From NCBI GenBank assembly GCA_022601195.1, contig JAHZIX010000001.1:1-64000 (forward strand): 64,000 bases of DNA. The letters run 5' to 3'. This document shows positions 1 through 9,337 of the stretch, one piece after another (position 1 is the stretch's first letter; the number at the start of each line of letters is the position of its first letter). The notes beneath the pieces are model-generated. The model did no database searches. It was not told the DNA's origin and saw only the letters and a list, made by a program, of their open reading frames with translations. Source of the DNA: Deltaproteobacteria bacterium (lineage in GTDB: Bacteria; Acidobacteriota; Thermoanaerobaculia; Multivoradales; JAHZIX01). The position numbers and the translations under genes are program-made.

Positions 1-1770
1 ACCACTGCCGAGAATCTGGCTGTGGAAAGCTCGTACATCGAATTTCTCGCCGAAGGCAGCCTCTGACTCGCTTCTCAAGCGCCGGATGGTCAACTGCCCC
101 AACTTGTAGGCCAGGGCTTGGGCTGGCCAGACGAGGTATCGATCCACTTCCGCGGAAATAGTGCTCTCTCCCCAAGAAGAGTTTGCCAGCATGTACTCGA
201 CCGCCCGCTCTCGGCTCCAGCCCTTGGTGTGGAGCCCCGAGTCCACCACCAAACGAAGAGCTCGGAACATCTCCAGGTCCAAATGACCGAACAGTTGGTA
301 AGGGTCGGTAAAAAGACCCAGTTCCGGGCCGAGGGATTCCACATAGAGGGCCCAGCCCTCTCCATAGGCAGTGTTGTCACCGAAGCGCTGGAAGCCAGGA
401 AGAGTGGCGTCTTCCAAGGCAAGGCTGCCCTGGAGATGATGCCCGGGCATGGCCTCGTGCAGGAAGAGCGTTTCCACCACCGGACTAATGCGCGAAGGCA
501 AGTCGTAGGTATTGATATAGAAGACCCCGGGTCGGGAACCATCGGGAGTTCCGGCATAATAGTAGGCTCCACCACTCGTCTTCGCCAGGGACTCTGGCAC
601 CGGTCGAATCTCGAACGCACCGGCGGGCAACCGCTCGAAGAAGGACTCCATTTGAGGTTCTACTTGGTCCCACACCGCCTCGTAGGCAGCAATGAGAGAT
701 CCCTCGGTGGCGAATTTGAACTGGGGATCGGTGCGTTGAAAATCAAAGAACTCACTGAGGGAGCCTTCGAAACCCACCCGCTTCCTGATCTTCTCCATCT
801 CGCCGCGAATACGAGCAACCTCCTCCAATCCCAACTGGTGAATTGACTCCGGAGACATACGGGTCGATGTGTGTCTTTCGATCAAGAAGGCGTAGAGCTC
901 GTCGCCATCCTTCATGGCCGAAAGGCCAGGCGAGCCGCTTCGGCTTGCCGGTAGATAGACTCGGTCCAGGAACTCGTGTAGAGCCCGGTAGGCCGGCAGC
1001 ACTTCTCGTTGAATTTTGGACCGAAAGGCAGCCGCCAATCGCGTCTTTTCAGCGGTACGAAAGGATGGCGGGAAATTTCGAGTCGGTTTCAGGAAGGGAC
1101 TTCCTTCAATGCCCTCTTCCACCGCCGCCGAGACTTGATCGATGACCTTCTGAGCAGCGAATCGCGGCAGGACATGCCCCGCTGCGATTCCTGCTTCCAT
1201 CGCCTTCTGAGCCCGCCCCAGATAGGTGACGAATCCCTCGAGGCGGGAGAGACCGTTCTCGTAGTCCTGAAGAGTACGAAAAGGAGCGATGGACTCACCC
1301 GACGACATGTCGGGGAAAATCACATGAAAACCGAAGAGCTGGTCCAGCGGAAGGTGTCTGAGAGTCTGTTCAGCGCCGCTTTCAAAACCTTTGATCTGCA
1401 GCTCCAATCGATATTCAAAGGCTCTGTAGGAGATCGCTCGTTCCCTCGCCAGATCATCGGGATCAATCTCTCGAAGTCGCTCTAGATCCGCCCTCACTTT
1501 GGCTTGCTTCGCCGCTAAATAATCTTGGGTTATGTAATCCCCGAATTCGGCCGCATGCTTCTGTTCTCCACGTATCAAAGCGCCTATTGGATCGAGCGCC
1601 ATCTCCTGTCGATCGCTCACTTCGAAGAGATTCGCTAGTTTTTCGGCAGCCTGGCTCGCCCTGGCCGTCGGGGAAAGGGAATGCTGAGGCCGATCTTGGC
1701 TGGAGCACCCCTGCCAAGCGACCAAACCGAGAAGCGGGACGAGTACGGCGAGTGGACGGAAAAGGACCAT
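1..1770 (-). CDS. DUF885 family secreted lipoprotein, probable metallopeptidase-like (3' end cut by window edge)
   Basis: The minus strand reads open from an ATG at 1770 to the left edge, about 590 codons, so the last few residues are missing. A GGAGG site lies 6 nt before the ATG. The N-terminus is a hydrophobic signal ending in a lipobox-like W-Q-G-C, so the product is probably a lipoprotein. The motif HEAMPGHHLQ (430-459) followed by GEGWALYVE is the hallmark of DUF885 proteins, which resemble gluzincin metallopeptidases (HExxxGH-like). Family length is about 600 residues, so the gene is nearly complete. The substrate cannot be told from sequence. Plus-strand open frames here are shadows. 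Confidence 0.88.
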   Translation of the reverse strand, partial: MVLFRPLAVLVPLLGLVAWQGCSSQDRPQHSLSPTARASQAAEKLANLFEVSDRQEMALDPIGALIRGEQKHAAEFGDYITQDYLAAKQAKVRADLERLREIDPDDLARERAISYRAFEYRLELQIKGFESGAEQTLRHLPLDQLFGFHVIFPDMSSGESIAPFRTLQDYENGLSRLEGFVTYLGRAQKAMEAGIAAGHVLPRFAAQKVIDQVSAAVEEGIEGSPFLKPTRNFPPSFRTAEKTRLAAAFRSKIQREVLPAYRALHEFLDRVYLPASRSGSPGLSAMKDGDELYAFLIERHTSTRMSPESIHQLGLEEVARIRGEMEKIRKRVGFEGSLSEFFDFQRTDPQFKFATEGSLIAAYEAVWDQVEPQMESFFERLPAGAFEIRPVPESLAKTSGGAYYYAGTPDGSRPGVFYINTYDLPSRISPVVETLFLHEAMPGHHLQGSLALEDATLPGFQRFGDNTAYGEGWALYVESLGPELGLFTDPYQLFGHLDLEMFRALRLVVDSGLHTKGWSRERAVEYMLANSSWGESTISAEVDRYLVWPAQALAYKLGQLTIRRLRSESEAAFGEKFDVRAFHSQILGSG

Positions 1771-1795
1771 CGAAAGCCTCCTAAAGTGAATATTG

Positions 1796-2545
1796 CTATC
1801 GCCCCTTGCTCAACGAGGGCTTCCAGGAGAAGTAAATTCCTCCCCAGAGGCTCACCGGTTGATCGCGCAGGACCTTGTTATCGAGATTCTCTGTGTAAGC
1901 CAGCCGAAACGTGATGAAGTGATTTCGAAGGGCATATCGAAGATCTAGGTGTGTGCTCCAATGGTGAAATCCCGACTCTGTCGCGCCAAAGAACCTCGCG
2001 TACTCTCTGCCGGAGATTCCCAACGTTCCAACCCAAGAGGCTTGCCATTTCTCAGATAACCTCCAATTTTCCTGGACGTGAAACAGGGCGAAGAGATCCT
2101 GGAGCAGGTCGACGTTGTAATAAACCTCGAGGCGCGGCGAACCGGGGACGTTTGCACCAATCTGAGCGTAAGCCTCGCCGGTCGGATCGATACCACCAGG
2201 AAAGATCAGCCCTATATAGCCAAAGCGAACATCCCACCGCCCTCTCTGCCGTTGGTAGTAGAGATCGATATCGATTTCCTGAACCTCACCGGCACGGCCA
2301 TCGCCATCACTCAAGTCCAAACCAGCCCAGACTTGAAGAGAAAGTCCCCGGTCAAAAGAAAAGGTGCTGGAAATATTGAGAACGGGAAAATCCCTGAGTG
2401 TGATACCCCGCCAAACGTGTGGGTACCGATAGGCGATCTGATGGGTCGATTCGACAGCGCAGCTCTCTTTGGTAACGAACAGCTGCAGGAAAGTGGCAAG
2501 GATGAATGGGGCCATCAGCTGAGCTGATCTTCTGTTGTGATGCAT
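1796..2545 (-). CDS. putative outer-membrane beta-barrel protein
   Basis: This 249-residue protein has an N-terminal hydrophobic signal region (about residues 9-30) followed by alternating short amphipathic strands rich in Tyr, Trp and Phe. It ends in a strand containing WGGIYFSWKPS, close to the end of the chain as in barrel proteins. The overall look (YRYPHVWRGI, then repeated strand-turn pairs with Gly/Asp turns) resembles TorF-like putative porins, but I cannot place it in a named family. It lies 25 bp upstream of the DUF885 gene on the same strand, so the two may be cotranscribed. Role inferred only from the barrel appearance. Confidence 0.7.
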   Translation of the reverse strand: MHHNRRSAQLMAPFILATFLQLFVTKESCAVESTHQIAYRYPHVWRGITLRDFPVLNISSTFSFDRGLSLQVWAGLDLSDGDGRAGEVQEIDIDLYYQRQRGRWDVRFGYIGLIFPGGIDPTGEAYAQIGANVPGSPRLEVYYNVDLLQDLFALFHVQENWRLSEKWQASWVGTLGISGREYARFFGATESGFHHWSTHLDLRYALRNHFITFRLAYTENLDNKVLRDQPVSLWGGIYFSWKPSLSKGR

Positions 2546-2968
2546 GCTCTCTCCCTCGTTGGCTCGCAGCGACAGGGGAAGAATCGCACCGTTCGAGAGG
2601 GAGAAAAAGAGGTAGAATCGTCAAATAAGAACAGATTTACGACAGCCAGATATCCATCTCTCTGTGATTAGGCAAGAGAGGTCGAATTCGTATCGGTGAG
2701 GGTTCCGACAGGGAACCGTTTCTGGAGGAAAAAGATAGCCCGAGCAGGAGCTTGATCACTGCCCCCAGGGTCTGTACTTCGGGATGGGGGCTTTCGGCCT
2801 TCTGGACGAAGAAGACCGCTACTCGCCTTCCTGGCTAATATCACCGACGCAGAACCCGATATCTTCCCCTCTACTTCGGCAACGACCAGGGTGAGCGCAA
2901 GCGTCCGCGACGGAATGAGGAAAGCGACGCGACCGGACTCTCAAATCCCTTCTCCTGGGGTCATCCCT
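2546..2968. other. intergenic, no gene recognised
   Basis: About 420 bp between two minus-strand genes. I see no coding frame with a plausible start site, no tRNA and no convincing terminator. The part next to 2546 should carry the promoter of the barrel gene. Confidence 0.5.
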
Positions 2969-5014
2969 TCAGGGAGTCGACGAGGGCCACGCGGACGTGT
3001 TGCCGCTTTCGAAATCGTCAGCGAAGATCTCGCGGCTCGGCAGATCGATACGCCGGGTCCAAATGTCTAGGTCGCCGCTTTCGGTAGTGGGATAGATCAC
3101 CCGCACCGTATCCCCGTCGGTGACCGCTCCCAGGTAGTCTCCCAGGAACTGCCCTCCCACTTCCCATATGGCGTCGGCGCTGTCGAAGGATTGGGCCGTG
3201 AGGCGGACCTCCGTCCAGCTCTGTCCTCGGTCTAGGCTGACCGCATAATAGACATCGATCATGCCGTGCTCCACATCATCCATTTGGGGAGTATGGCGGC
3301 TGTCGAAGAAGACGGCGTGCAGTCGCCCTGCCTCATCCACCTCGATCCAGGGTAGAAATTGATCCCCCGGGGGGTCGAGGTCGCCATTCAGGATGACGGC
3401 AGGGGACCAGGTGTCGCCGCCATCCCGAGATTGGGTGAGGTAGATATCAAGGTCGCTCTGGCCGCCAATCACCTGAGTGGTGTCGTGATAGGCACAGAAT
3501 AGGTCTCCGTTGCGTGGGTCCACGGCCAGAAAGCTCAAATTGGCTACGCGAAAGCTCCCCGGAGCCCGGGAAGAGTCCTGGGGACCCCAAGTATCCATGC
3601 GGGTGGCTATGCGCTGCGGCCCTTGGAGCGTCTGCCCGCCATCCAAGCTGCGGTACATCCACACTCCCAGGTCGAAATCCCAATAGCTGAGGTAGAGCTC
3701 TCCCTGGGGTCCCACTCGCGGGTGATAGCCGGTCCCCTCCAACGCCAGAGGACGGACGGCGGACCAGGTCTGGCCGAGATCATCAGACACCTGCAAACCG
3801 CGGTCGTAGGCAACGTAAAGAAGCGTTGAGTTGGGATTCGAGGGACTCCTCCCCGCCACCATCCATCCCTTATCCGCAGCTCCCGTGCTGACCTCCACCG
3901 GTGGCTCGAAGGTAGCCGCTCCGGGAGCCTTGCGGGCGACATACACCGGGCCCCCAAAAAAGCCGATGCCTCCCACCCAGAAATTTCCTGTTCGAGGATC
4001 ATAAGCCGTCATGGGATCCGCTTGAAAGTTCTCCGGCAGAGCCCCGGGGGGGTCGAGGAGAGAATCACTCCATGTCAATCCACCATCTAGACTGATGGCG
4101 GCTCCCAGGGACCACGCTCCGACTCCACCAGGTCGTCGCTCATCGTTCCAGGCCGCCACCCACTCCGACCCAGCACCAGCCATGGAGGGCTCGTTCGCCT
4201 GGTTCATCTGCCCTCCTGGGTCGACCCGCACGGGGGCATGGAGGATGATCCCGCCAAGACGAGGTGCAAGGTCGTCCCGAGCGCCTCCTTTGACCGCTAC
4301 TGGATCACCGACTTCGATGGCCGCCGCCAACACCGCCGGAACGAGCTCTCCCAGGAACCGAGCCCGGCTCAGGAATTCCCTGGCGGCCGCGCTGTCCCCG
4401 CGCCAATGAGCCAAGGTGGCCAATCTCAGGTTGGCCGTCCCGCTCCCGGAGTCAATGCTGAGAACCCGCTGCCACCGCTCCTCGGCTTCTACCCAGCGGC
4501 CCTGACGCTCCAAGACCGCGGCCAAATGAGCGTGAATCTCAGGTCTATCGGGAGCCTGGTCCAACGCCGTGCGAAAAGCGGCCTCGGCCTTGCCGGTCTC
4601 CCGCAGACGCAGCAGAGCGACGCCAAGACCATCCAAACCAGCAACCGAATCAGGGGAGGTTCGAACCACCCGAGCGAACCCTCTGAGGGCCTCCAGCCGC
4701 TGGCCACCACCCAGCAAACGATTGGCTTCCTCCAGCTCTTGGCGAAGATCTACCTCAGAGAGATTGGCCCCGGCCTCACTTCCAGCATCCTCCAGGAGAA
4801 CTCGGCCGTTTGTGAAACGCAACCCGCTCCATGCTTCTGCCCGCTCAGCCGAACGCTGCGCTGGCCCCGTCACCACCGAGGAATCCGTCGGCGCAAGGTG
4901 ATCCCCCTTCGGGACGCATCCCGTGACCAACAAGACCGACACCCATCCCCAGCATCCGAGGACGGGACCCAAATGCCTCCAGTACCCCACCAACTCGGTG
5001 CAACTCAACCTCAT
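2969..5014 (-). CDS. lipoprotein with TPR repeats and a sialidase/BNR-type propeller
   Basis: A 681-residue protein with a lipobox LLVTGC (Cys33). Residues about 85-220 form TPR-like helical repeats (LGVALLRLRETGKAEAAFRTAL and the next units). Residues about 250-660 hold Asp-box/BNR motifs such as SLDGGLTWSDS, SRDGGDTWSPA and SLDRGQSWTEV, which mark six-bladed sialidase-like propellers. Catalytic sialidase residues are not evident, so I call the fold, not the enzyme. The last residues, FADDFESGNTSAWPSSTP, form a short acidic-aromatic tail also found at the ends of many secreted proteins from Gram-negative bacteria. It may be a sorting tag (inference). Probably exported and surface or periplasmic. 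Confidence 0.8.
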   Translation of the reverse strand: MRLSCTELVGYWRHLGPVLGCWGWVSVLLVTGCVPKGDHLAPTDSSVVTGPAQRSAERAEAWSGLRFTNGRVLLEDAGSEAGANLSEVDLRQELEEANRLLGGGQRLEALRGFARVVRTSPDSVAGLDGLGVALLRLRETGKAEAAFRTALDQAPDRPEIHAHLAAVLERQGRWVEAEERWQRVLSIDSGSGTANLRLATLAHWRGDSAAAREFLSRARFLGELVPAVLAAAIEVGDPVAVKGGARDDLAPRLGGIILHAPVRVDPGGQMNQANEPSMAGAGSEWVAAWNDERRPGGVGAWSLGAAISLDGGLTWSDSLLDPPGALPENFQADPMTAYDPRTGNFWVGGIGFFGGPVYVARKAPGAATFEPPVEVSTGAADKGWMVAGRSPSNPNSTLLYVAYDRGLQVSDDLGQTWSAVRPLALEGTGYHPRVGPQGELYLSYWDFDLGVWMYRSLDGGQTLQGPQRIATRMDTWGPQDSSRAPGSFRVANLSFLAVDPRNGDLFCAYHDTTQVIGGQSDLDIYLTQSRDGGDTWSPAVILNGDLDPPGDQFLPWIEVDEAGRLHAVFFDSRHTPQMDDVEHGMIDVYYAVSLDRGQSWTEVRLTAQSFDSADAIWEVGGQFLGDYLGAVTDGDTVRVIYPTTESGDLDIWTRRIDLPSREIFADDFESGNTSAWPSSTP

Positions 5015-5951
5015 CGCATCCTCCTTCGACTATTATGCTCTTGAGGCATAAATGCTATCACGACATAGACCCAAAGGAAGCACGGCAAGGCCAGGATCTC
5101 GGAGCTGGTGTCGCAATTTCATCGCCGACTCGACCAGCAAGAGTAGGAGATACTCCCCCTTCCTATCGATCCATCTCAGCAGACAGATCATTGACGCGAC
5201 TCCCCCCCTTTCGACTCTTTCGGAGCGGAATTCTCGAGAATCGTCAGCCCCTGAATAGTCGGAGTTATCGGTACGACAGACTCAAAGAACCCGAATATTT
5301 GGCGCTCCCGCCATCATCAGTAGGGACGGCTATTTGATCGATGGCAGCACCTGTGAGGTGCTCACTCTTGTTCGGGAAATTTCCCTTCCCGGACAGACCA
5401 CCTGGCTATGAGTAGACATCGTGATCGGAGGAATCTCTTAAGAGAGAAATGTTTACCTTACCCGAGAGAACGAGTTTGATAACTAACGAATTGGATAACC
5501 ACCGTCCCAAAGCACAGCCTCCGGAATTGCTGCTATTCAGGGATAGATTACACCTCCTCCAAGTTGCAGATACTGGGGTGCCGCACGAACACCAGAAGAG
5601 GCAGTGGTGAGGTACTTGCCAGAGCGGTCCTCGACAAGGTCGTTCCACCTTCGCCGTTCGCCTGAGAGCAAGTGAGAAACAAAGCTCTGGTATGATCCCT
5701 ACACGCTTTACCAGTTGGACTAGGGACGAGACACCTGCACCGGTGGTTTCGACCATCCGTTGATGTCTGCACGCCCCGGCGCACACGGGGCTCGAAGCTC
5801 TGCAAAGAATGGATTTCTTGCCGAATTTGTCTTTCGTCGAGCTACCCGTGGCAATTAGCCCTGCGGTCAGCTTCTGACCAGGTAGGCGCGGGCCGGCAAG
5901 GAGAACAGAGCAAAAGTTTTTTAATGATGGATTTAGGGTAGGGGAGGAATT
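5015..5951. other. intergenic, no gene recognised
   Basis: Roughly 940 bp of somewhat lower GC between divergent genes. A minus-strand open frame (5406-5969) runs over the ribosome-binding site of the next gene and has unconvincing composition, so I do not call it. A short dyad TCCCTA/TAGGGA occurs near 5696-5728. Nothing else is recognised. Confidence 0.45.
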
Positions 5952-7052
5952 ATGATCAGGAAACTTCACTTAGGGATCAGTTTATTTACCATCTTGCTCA
6001 TCAGCTCGAGCACTTCCATGTACGCAGCCGAGACGGAGTCTGTACAGAGCTTCAGGAAGCATGTTGTGCAGAAGATCGAACCTTGGATGTTCGAACCCTG
6101 CGATCCTGAAGCCAAAGGTTGCTACTACGCCCTCTTCGACTTGAAGAAGGACGGGATTACCGAGGTCCTTTTCAATACCGTGAAGTGCAAAGGGAAACCT
6201 GAGATTGGTGATCGATGCCTGGAGATCTTGGGGCGTCGGAACCACTGGAGGGAGGCTTCGGACGGCTTGACCAAAGTGACCTCGGCCCTCTTCCAAGTCA
6301 AAGGAAAACTCTTTGTTGAGATAGGGCGGGCCACCGCAAGCAGTGACTCGAAGACCTTCGCCAAGCTTGGGTTGCTACGAGTCGCATCGGGAACACTCCC
6401 CCAGATCCGTGTCTACAAGGCCTACTCGAAGAGCCCGGTGAAGTGGGTAGCTGTTGGTGCCGGCGTACTCAGAGCCCACCCTTTCTCGCCCCAAGATTCA
6501 GGTGACGATCAAGGGCCGGTTCTCATCTTGCCCGACGGCGACATTCTTCATGGCATTTGTACCTCGCCCTCGATCTTGCAGCGAATCGCCGACGGCACCA
6601 TATCCAACTCTGAGGCACAGAGCATAGGAGATGCGCGGTGTCATGCTGGCGGCTTTCCATATTGTGATGCCGACGGCGATCACGCCTACCGAGAGAGATG
6701 TGACCTTCGAACTGGACGTTGTCTTCAAGAGTTTGGTGCGAATTGCCGAGCGGGCGGCCAGCGCTGCGTAAATGGCCGCTGCGTGGATTGTCCTGAATGC
6801 CCGACACCGGTTCTGCCCCCGCTCATTCTGATTCCAGATGACCCCGCTCTGATAGATCCGTCCCTGGAGGATCAATGCCTCGTTTGCACAGCCTTCCTCA
6901 CCACCAAGATCGAGAATGCCTGGGTGGCCCCGAACGGTGACGTGATCGTGGAAGAACCCCTCTATGCCTCACAGTGCATCGAGTCGGAGTCTACGTCCAA
7001 CGGAGTCGACAACGATGGCGATGGCTGGTGCGATACCTCTAATCCCTTTTAG
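5952..7052 (+). CDS. secreted Cys-rich protein of unknown function with a C-terminal calcium-loop-like motif
   Basis: The ATG at 5952 follows a good GGGGAGGAATT site. The 366-residue product has a signal peptide (about residues 1-26, ending MYAA). The N-terminal half (to about 225) is a globular domain I do not recognise. The C-terminal third is rich in Cys (CDADGDHAYRERCDLRTGRC and following pairs) and ends with NGVDNDGDGWCDTSNPF. That DxDGDGxxD pattern is typical of thrombospondin type 3 or EF-hand-like calcium loops. Disulfides and calcium binding outside the cytoplasm are inferred. Two hairpins follow the stop. Function unknown. Confidence 0.8.
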   Translation: MIRKLHLGISLFTILLISSSTSMYAAETESVQSFRKHVVQKIEPWMFEPCDPEAKGCYYALFDLKKDGITEVLFNTVKCKGKPEIGDRCLEILGRRNHWREASDGLTKVTSALFQVKGKLFVEIGRATASSDSKTFAKLGLLRVASGTLPQIRVYKAYSKSPVKWVAVGAGVLRAHPFSPQDSGDDQGPVLILPDGDILHGICTSPSILQRIADGTISNSEAQSIGDARCHAGGFPYCDADGDHAYRERCDLRTGRCLQEFGANCRAGGQRCVNGRCVDCPECPTPVLPPLILIPDDPALIDPSLEDQCLVCTAFLTTKIENAWVAPNGDVIVEEPLYASQCIESESTSNGVDNDGDGWCDTSNPF

Positions 7053-7074
7053 CTCCTCCTGGAACGACCTGACT

Positions 7075-7138
7075 GGCGAATGAATCTCGAGTGGAGGTTC
7101 ATTCGCCGATCGAGGTAAAGGGCTCCTAGCCAGGAGCC
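7075..7138. terminator. two adjacent hairpins after the Cys-rich secreted protein gene
   Basis: A perfect 10-bp stem (GGCGAATGAA at 7075-7084 with TTCATTCGCC at 7098-7107) starts 22 bp after the stop codon. A second 7-bp stem (GGCTCCT 7121-7127, AGGAGCC 7132-7138) follows. There is no T tract, so these may stabilise the 3' end or terminate weakly. Confidence 0.4.
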
Positions 7139-7225
7139 AGGAGAGGCGAGTAGTCGGCAACCGAACTGCCGTCTGGTCGACCTGCCTTCGAGCTCTTAGC
7201 TTGGCCATCCCACTTTCTTCACCCA

Positions 7226-7600
7226 GCTCCCGCAGGGGAGGCTTCGGCTACCGTCTCCCCGCACCTCCGGCGAGGTCGACGCACAGCACCACAGGCCGAT
7301 GCCGCCGAGGATGGCGAGCTCAGCGAAGAGCAAGGGTGCGAAAAGCGGCGCTGTGTGGATGGCGTTGCAGAGCAGGGATGCGCTCGGCCATCGAGGAGCG
7401 CACTGATGTGTAAATCGGCGCCGAGGAGCCCTCCGAGCACTTGGCCAGCCATCATCCAGCCACAGGACAGGAACATGCTCCTGTCCTGGTTGGCATAGGT
7501 TGCCACCAGAAGAAATGAGAACCCTAAGGGCGCTGCGAGAACGGCGAGCCGCTCGGACGGGTGGAAGAAACCATTCTGGGCGCGATCGGCCAGGGTCAGT
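7226..7600 (-). pseudogene. decayed 3' fragment of a polytopic membrane protein gene (paralogue of 21769-22617)
   Basis: The stretch aligns over about 370 bp with the C-terminal half of the intact gene at 21769-22617. The minus strand gives CGWMMAGQVLGGLLGADLHI here against CGWMMVGQVLVGLLGAALHI in the intact copy. After the LLDG position (near 7390) one base is missing relative to the intact copy, and the rest is read in another frame (RAHPCSATPSTQ), although the DNA stays similar to the end. The first half of the gene is absent: similarity stops near 7600 at the site matching GATCGGCCAGGGTCAG. No cytochrome gene is next to it. This is a truncated, frameshifted remnant of a duplication. Confidence 0.82.
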
Positions 7601-7864
7601 GCCGGCAGCTATGGCGTGTAATTTCGGTCCTGATAGCCGCCAAGAAACGCCCTTCGACCCAAGGAAATGGATGGACTGAGGCTCCGGCCCTGTTCAGGAT
7701 TCAAAGAAGTCCTTCCACCTTCTCCACTCAAGTACCACCTTCGCTGAATCTTCCTCTTCTCATAGGTCCCTCTTGGCTCAAAAGGGCCGTTCCGTCAAGA
7801 CTCTACTGGTTCAAGATTTTCAGAGCAGGCCAAAAACTACGTCGGTGAGTTCCTGCCCCAAGTT
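7601..7864. other. intergenic, nothing recognised
   Basis: About 260 bp between the gene remnant and the next minus-strand gene. No frame with a credible start or homology is visible. Confidence 0.4.
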
Positions 7865-8599
7865 TCACTCGGTAGAAAAGAGGAGTTCGAGGGAAAGGCG
7901 CCGGGCAGACCACTCGACGCGGGCGGGCTCACCGCTGGCCAGTTCCCGTTGGAGCCAAAAGCCCCGAATCTCACCGTCATCGGAGTTGAGAGCTCCCTTG
8001 GAGATCGCCTGCCGATCATGCTCGGGGGTATCCAAAGAAAACTCGAGCTCCCCTTCCGAAAAAGTACCCTCGAGGAGGCCCCGGGCTCCAGTACTCATCC
8101 TGTATTGGCCACGAACTGCGGTCCCCTCCTGACTCAAACTCATGACACCCTTAACCTCGTACTCCGGTACCTCAATTTTCCAAGTTCCCGTCACCCCTTG
8201 CCCCGGAGCCAGGAGAACGACACCTTCGCTTTCGAGCTTCGTCAAAGTCTCGTCCACCTGTCTCATCCGTTGATACATCTCCAACCGAGTCGCGGCACTA
8301 GCCTTGGAGAGATCGAAGGCTCGCTCACGGACCCTCTCGACTCCCAGCTCCAGGCGCCGAAGTTCTACCAGAGAGGTATTCGGATCCCTAAGCCCTTGAT
8401 CGAGCTCCGCGGTAAGGCGCTGCAACTCTCCCAGGGCATCCCGCTCCCGCTCCCGGGTCACGGCGTAGTCGTCAATTTCCACGTCGAGAATCGTAATCTC
8501 GTCGACAAGCGCTTCGGTGAGACGCTTGATCTCTTCCCCTTGGACTGGCTGGGAGCCAGCCAGGAAAACTACCAAAAGACAGGTGAGAAAATTCTTCAT
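7865..8599 (-). CDS. secreted protein with coiled coil and a C-terminal lipocalin-like beta domain
   Basis: A 244-residue protein with a clear signal peptide (MKNFLTCLLVVFLAGSQPVQG). Residues about 23-125 are charged and heptad-like (ALVDEITILDVEIDDYAVTR and on), suggesting a coiled coil. Residues about 135-240 alternate strands and Gly turns (GTWKIEVPEYEVKGVMSL, then AVRGQYRMSTGARGLLEG), a small beta-barrel or sandwich pattern. I do not recognise a family. The gene stands alone on its strand next to a region of decayed sequence. Export is well supported; function is unknown. Confidence 0.75.
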   Translation of the reverse strand: MKNFLTCLLVVFLAGSQPVQGEEIKRLTEALVDEITILDVEIDDYAVTRERERDALGELQRLTAELDQGLRDPNTSLVELRRLELGVERVRERAFDLSKASAATRLEMYQRMRQVDETLTKLESEGVVLLAPGQGVTGTWKIEVPEYEVKGVMSLSQEGTAVRGQYRMSTGARGLLEGTFSEGELEFSLDTPEHDRQAISKGALNSDDGEIRGFWLQRELASGEPARVEWSARRLSLELLFSTE

Positions 8600-8874
8600 A
8601 GGTACCTTGTTTGAGGTCGTTGTGATCGGATCGTCTTGGAAGGGAAAACTCTCGAAAACGGGGTGTATACAGACCGCAATAATCTGCCAGAGACTAGCAT
8701 AGCAATCGGTTAGAGTGCTCCAACCAGATGGGCCTTAGTCCCTAACGATTTAGGTCACGAAAGTCACGAAGATCCTGTCCGCCGCCGGGATATCCTGGGA
8801 CCTGCGGAACTCAGATTTCGGATCCTAATCGAACACCGGGAGCAGATTCGAAAATCTCTTCAAAAAATCGAACT

Positions 8875-8994
8875 ATGAATCCTATTTTCAGGCTTCTCAT
8901 TGTTGTCCTATTCACTCTCGGTCTCAGGGCCTGCTCGGCCACTCACTTCGTTTCTACTTGGAAGGATCCAGGGGCCGTTTTCGGCTCCTCCTAG
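8875..8994 (+). pseudogene. truncated first copy of a tandem lipoprotein family
   Basis: An ATG at 8875 opens 39 codons that match the N-terminus of the two intact paralogues downstream. Signal peptide and lipobox LGLRAC are followed by SATHFVSTWKDPGAVFG, equivalent to STQFLSTWQNPDVVFG and STHFISTWQDPDAVFG. A TAG at 8992 stops it exactly where the others continue with R/QLHGEKV. I find no trace of the remaining 160 codons in 8995-9337. This is a 5' fragment left by duplication and deletion. A lipoprotein of about 20 residues could still be made, but I consider that unlikely to matter. Confidence 0.72.
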
Positions 8995-9337
8995 GGCCCA
9001 CCGTCGAGCAACGAATGGCCCTCTACACCAGGCAATGAAATGAGCCCTCAAGGAAGAGTCCGCATCGACGTTCTTCACGAGGGAGCAGCTACTCGACGAA
9101 TCTGACCACCAAGGAGGTCATCGCCAACCGCGCCCTCGCGCTGATGAGTTTGAGAAAGGAGACTTCGAGCCCTGAAAAGTTCTCGAGGCTCAGCAAAACC
9201 CGCTATCCTTACCAGGCTGAGGCGTGTGCCACCCTTTTTGCCAGACGAAGCTCGGTGAGAACTCTCGGAATCTCGAAACGGCGTGCACGACGCCCCTCGG
9301 CTGCAACTCTCTTCAATAACTCCTAGAGGACCGAAAC
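8995..9337 (+). other. intergenic after the truncated lipoprotein copy
   Basis: About 340 bp with no recognised gene. A 60-codon open frame at 9144-9326 has no ribosome-binding site and no family resemblance. The right end carries the GAGG-ACCGAAAC leader of the next gene. Confidence 0.4.

Noticed and set aside
118..846. 242-codon plus-strand open frame
   Set aside because: It is antisense to the DUF885 gene, whose HEAMPGHHLQ motif lies in this stretch; no start site on the plus strand.
5696..5728. tRNA-like string (CCAACTGGTAAAGCG on the minus strand) inside a TCCCTA/TAGGGA dyad
   Set aside because: No anticodon arm or T arm follows; probably coincidence.
5406..5969. 187-codon minus-strand open frame
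   Set aside because: Composition unlike neighbouring genes, its start lies over the ribosome-binding site of the Cys-rich secreted protein gene, and no domain or signal is visible.
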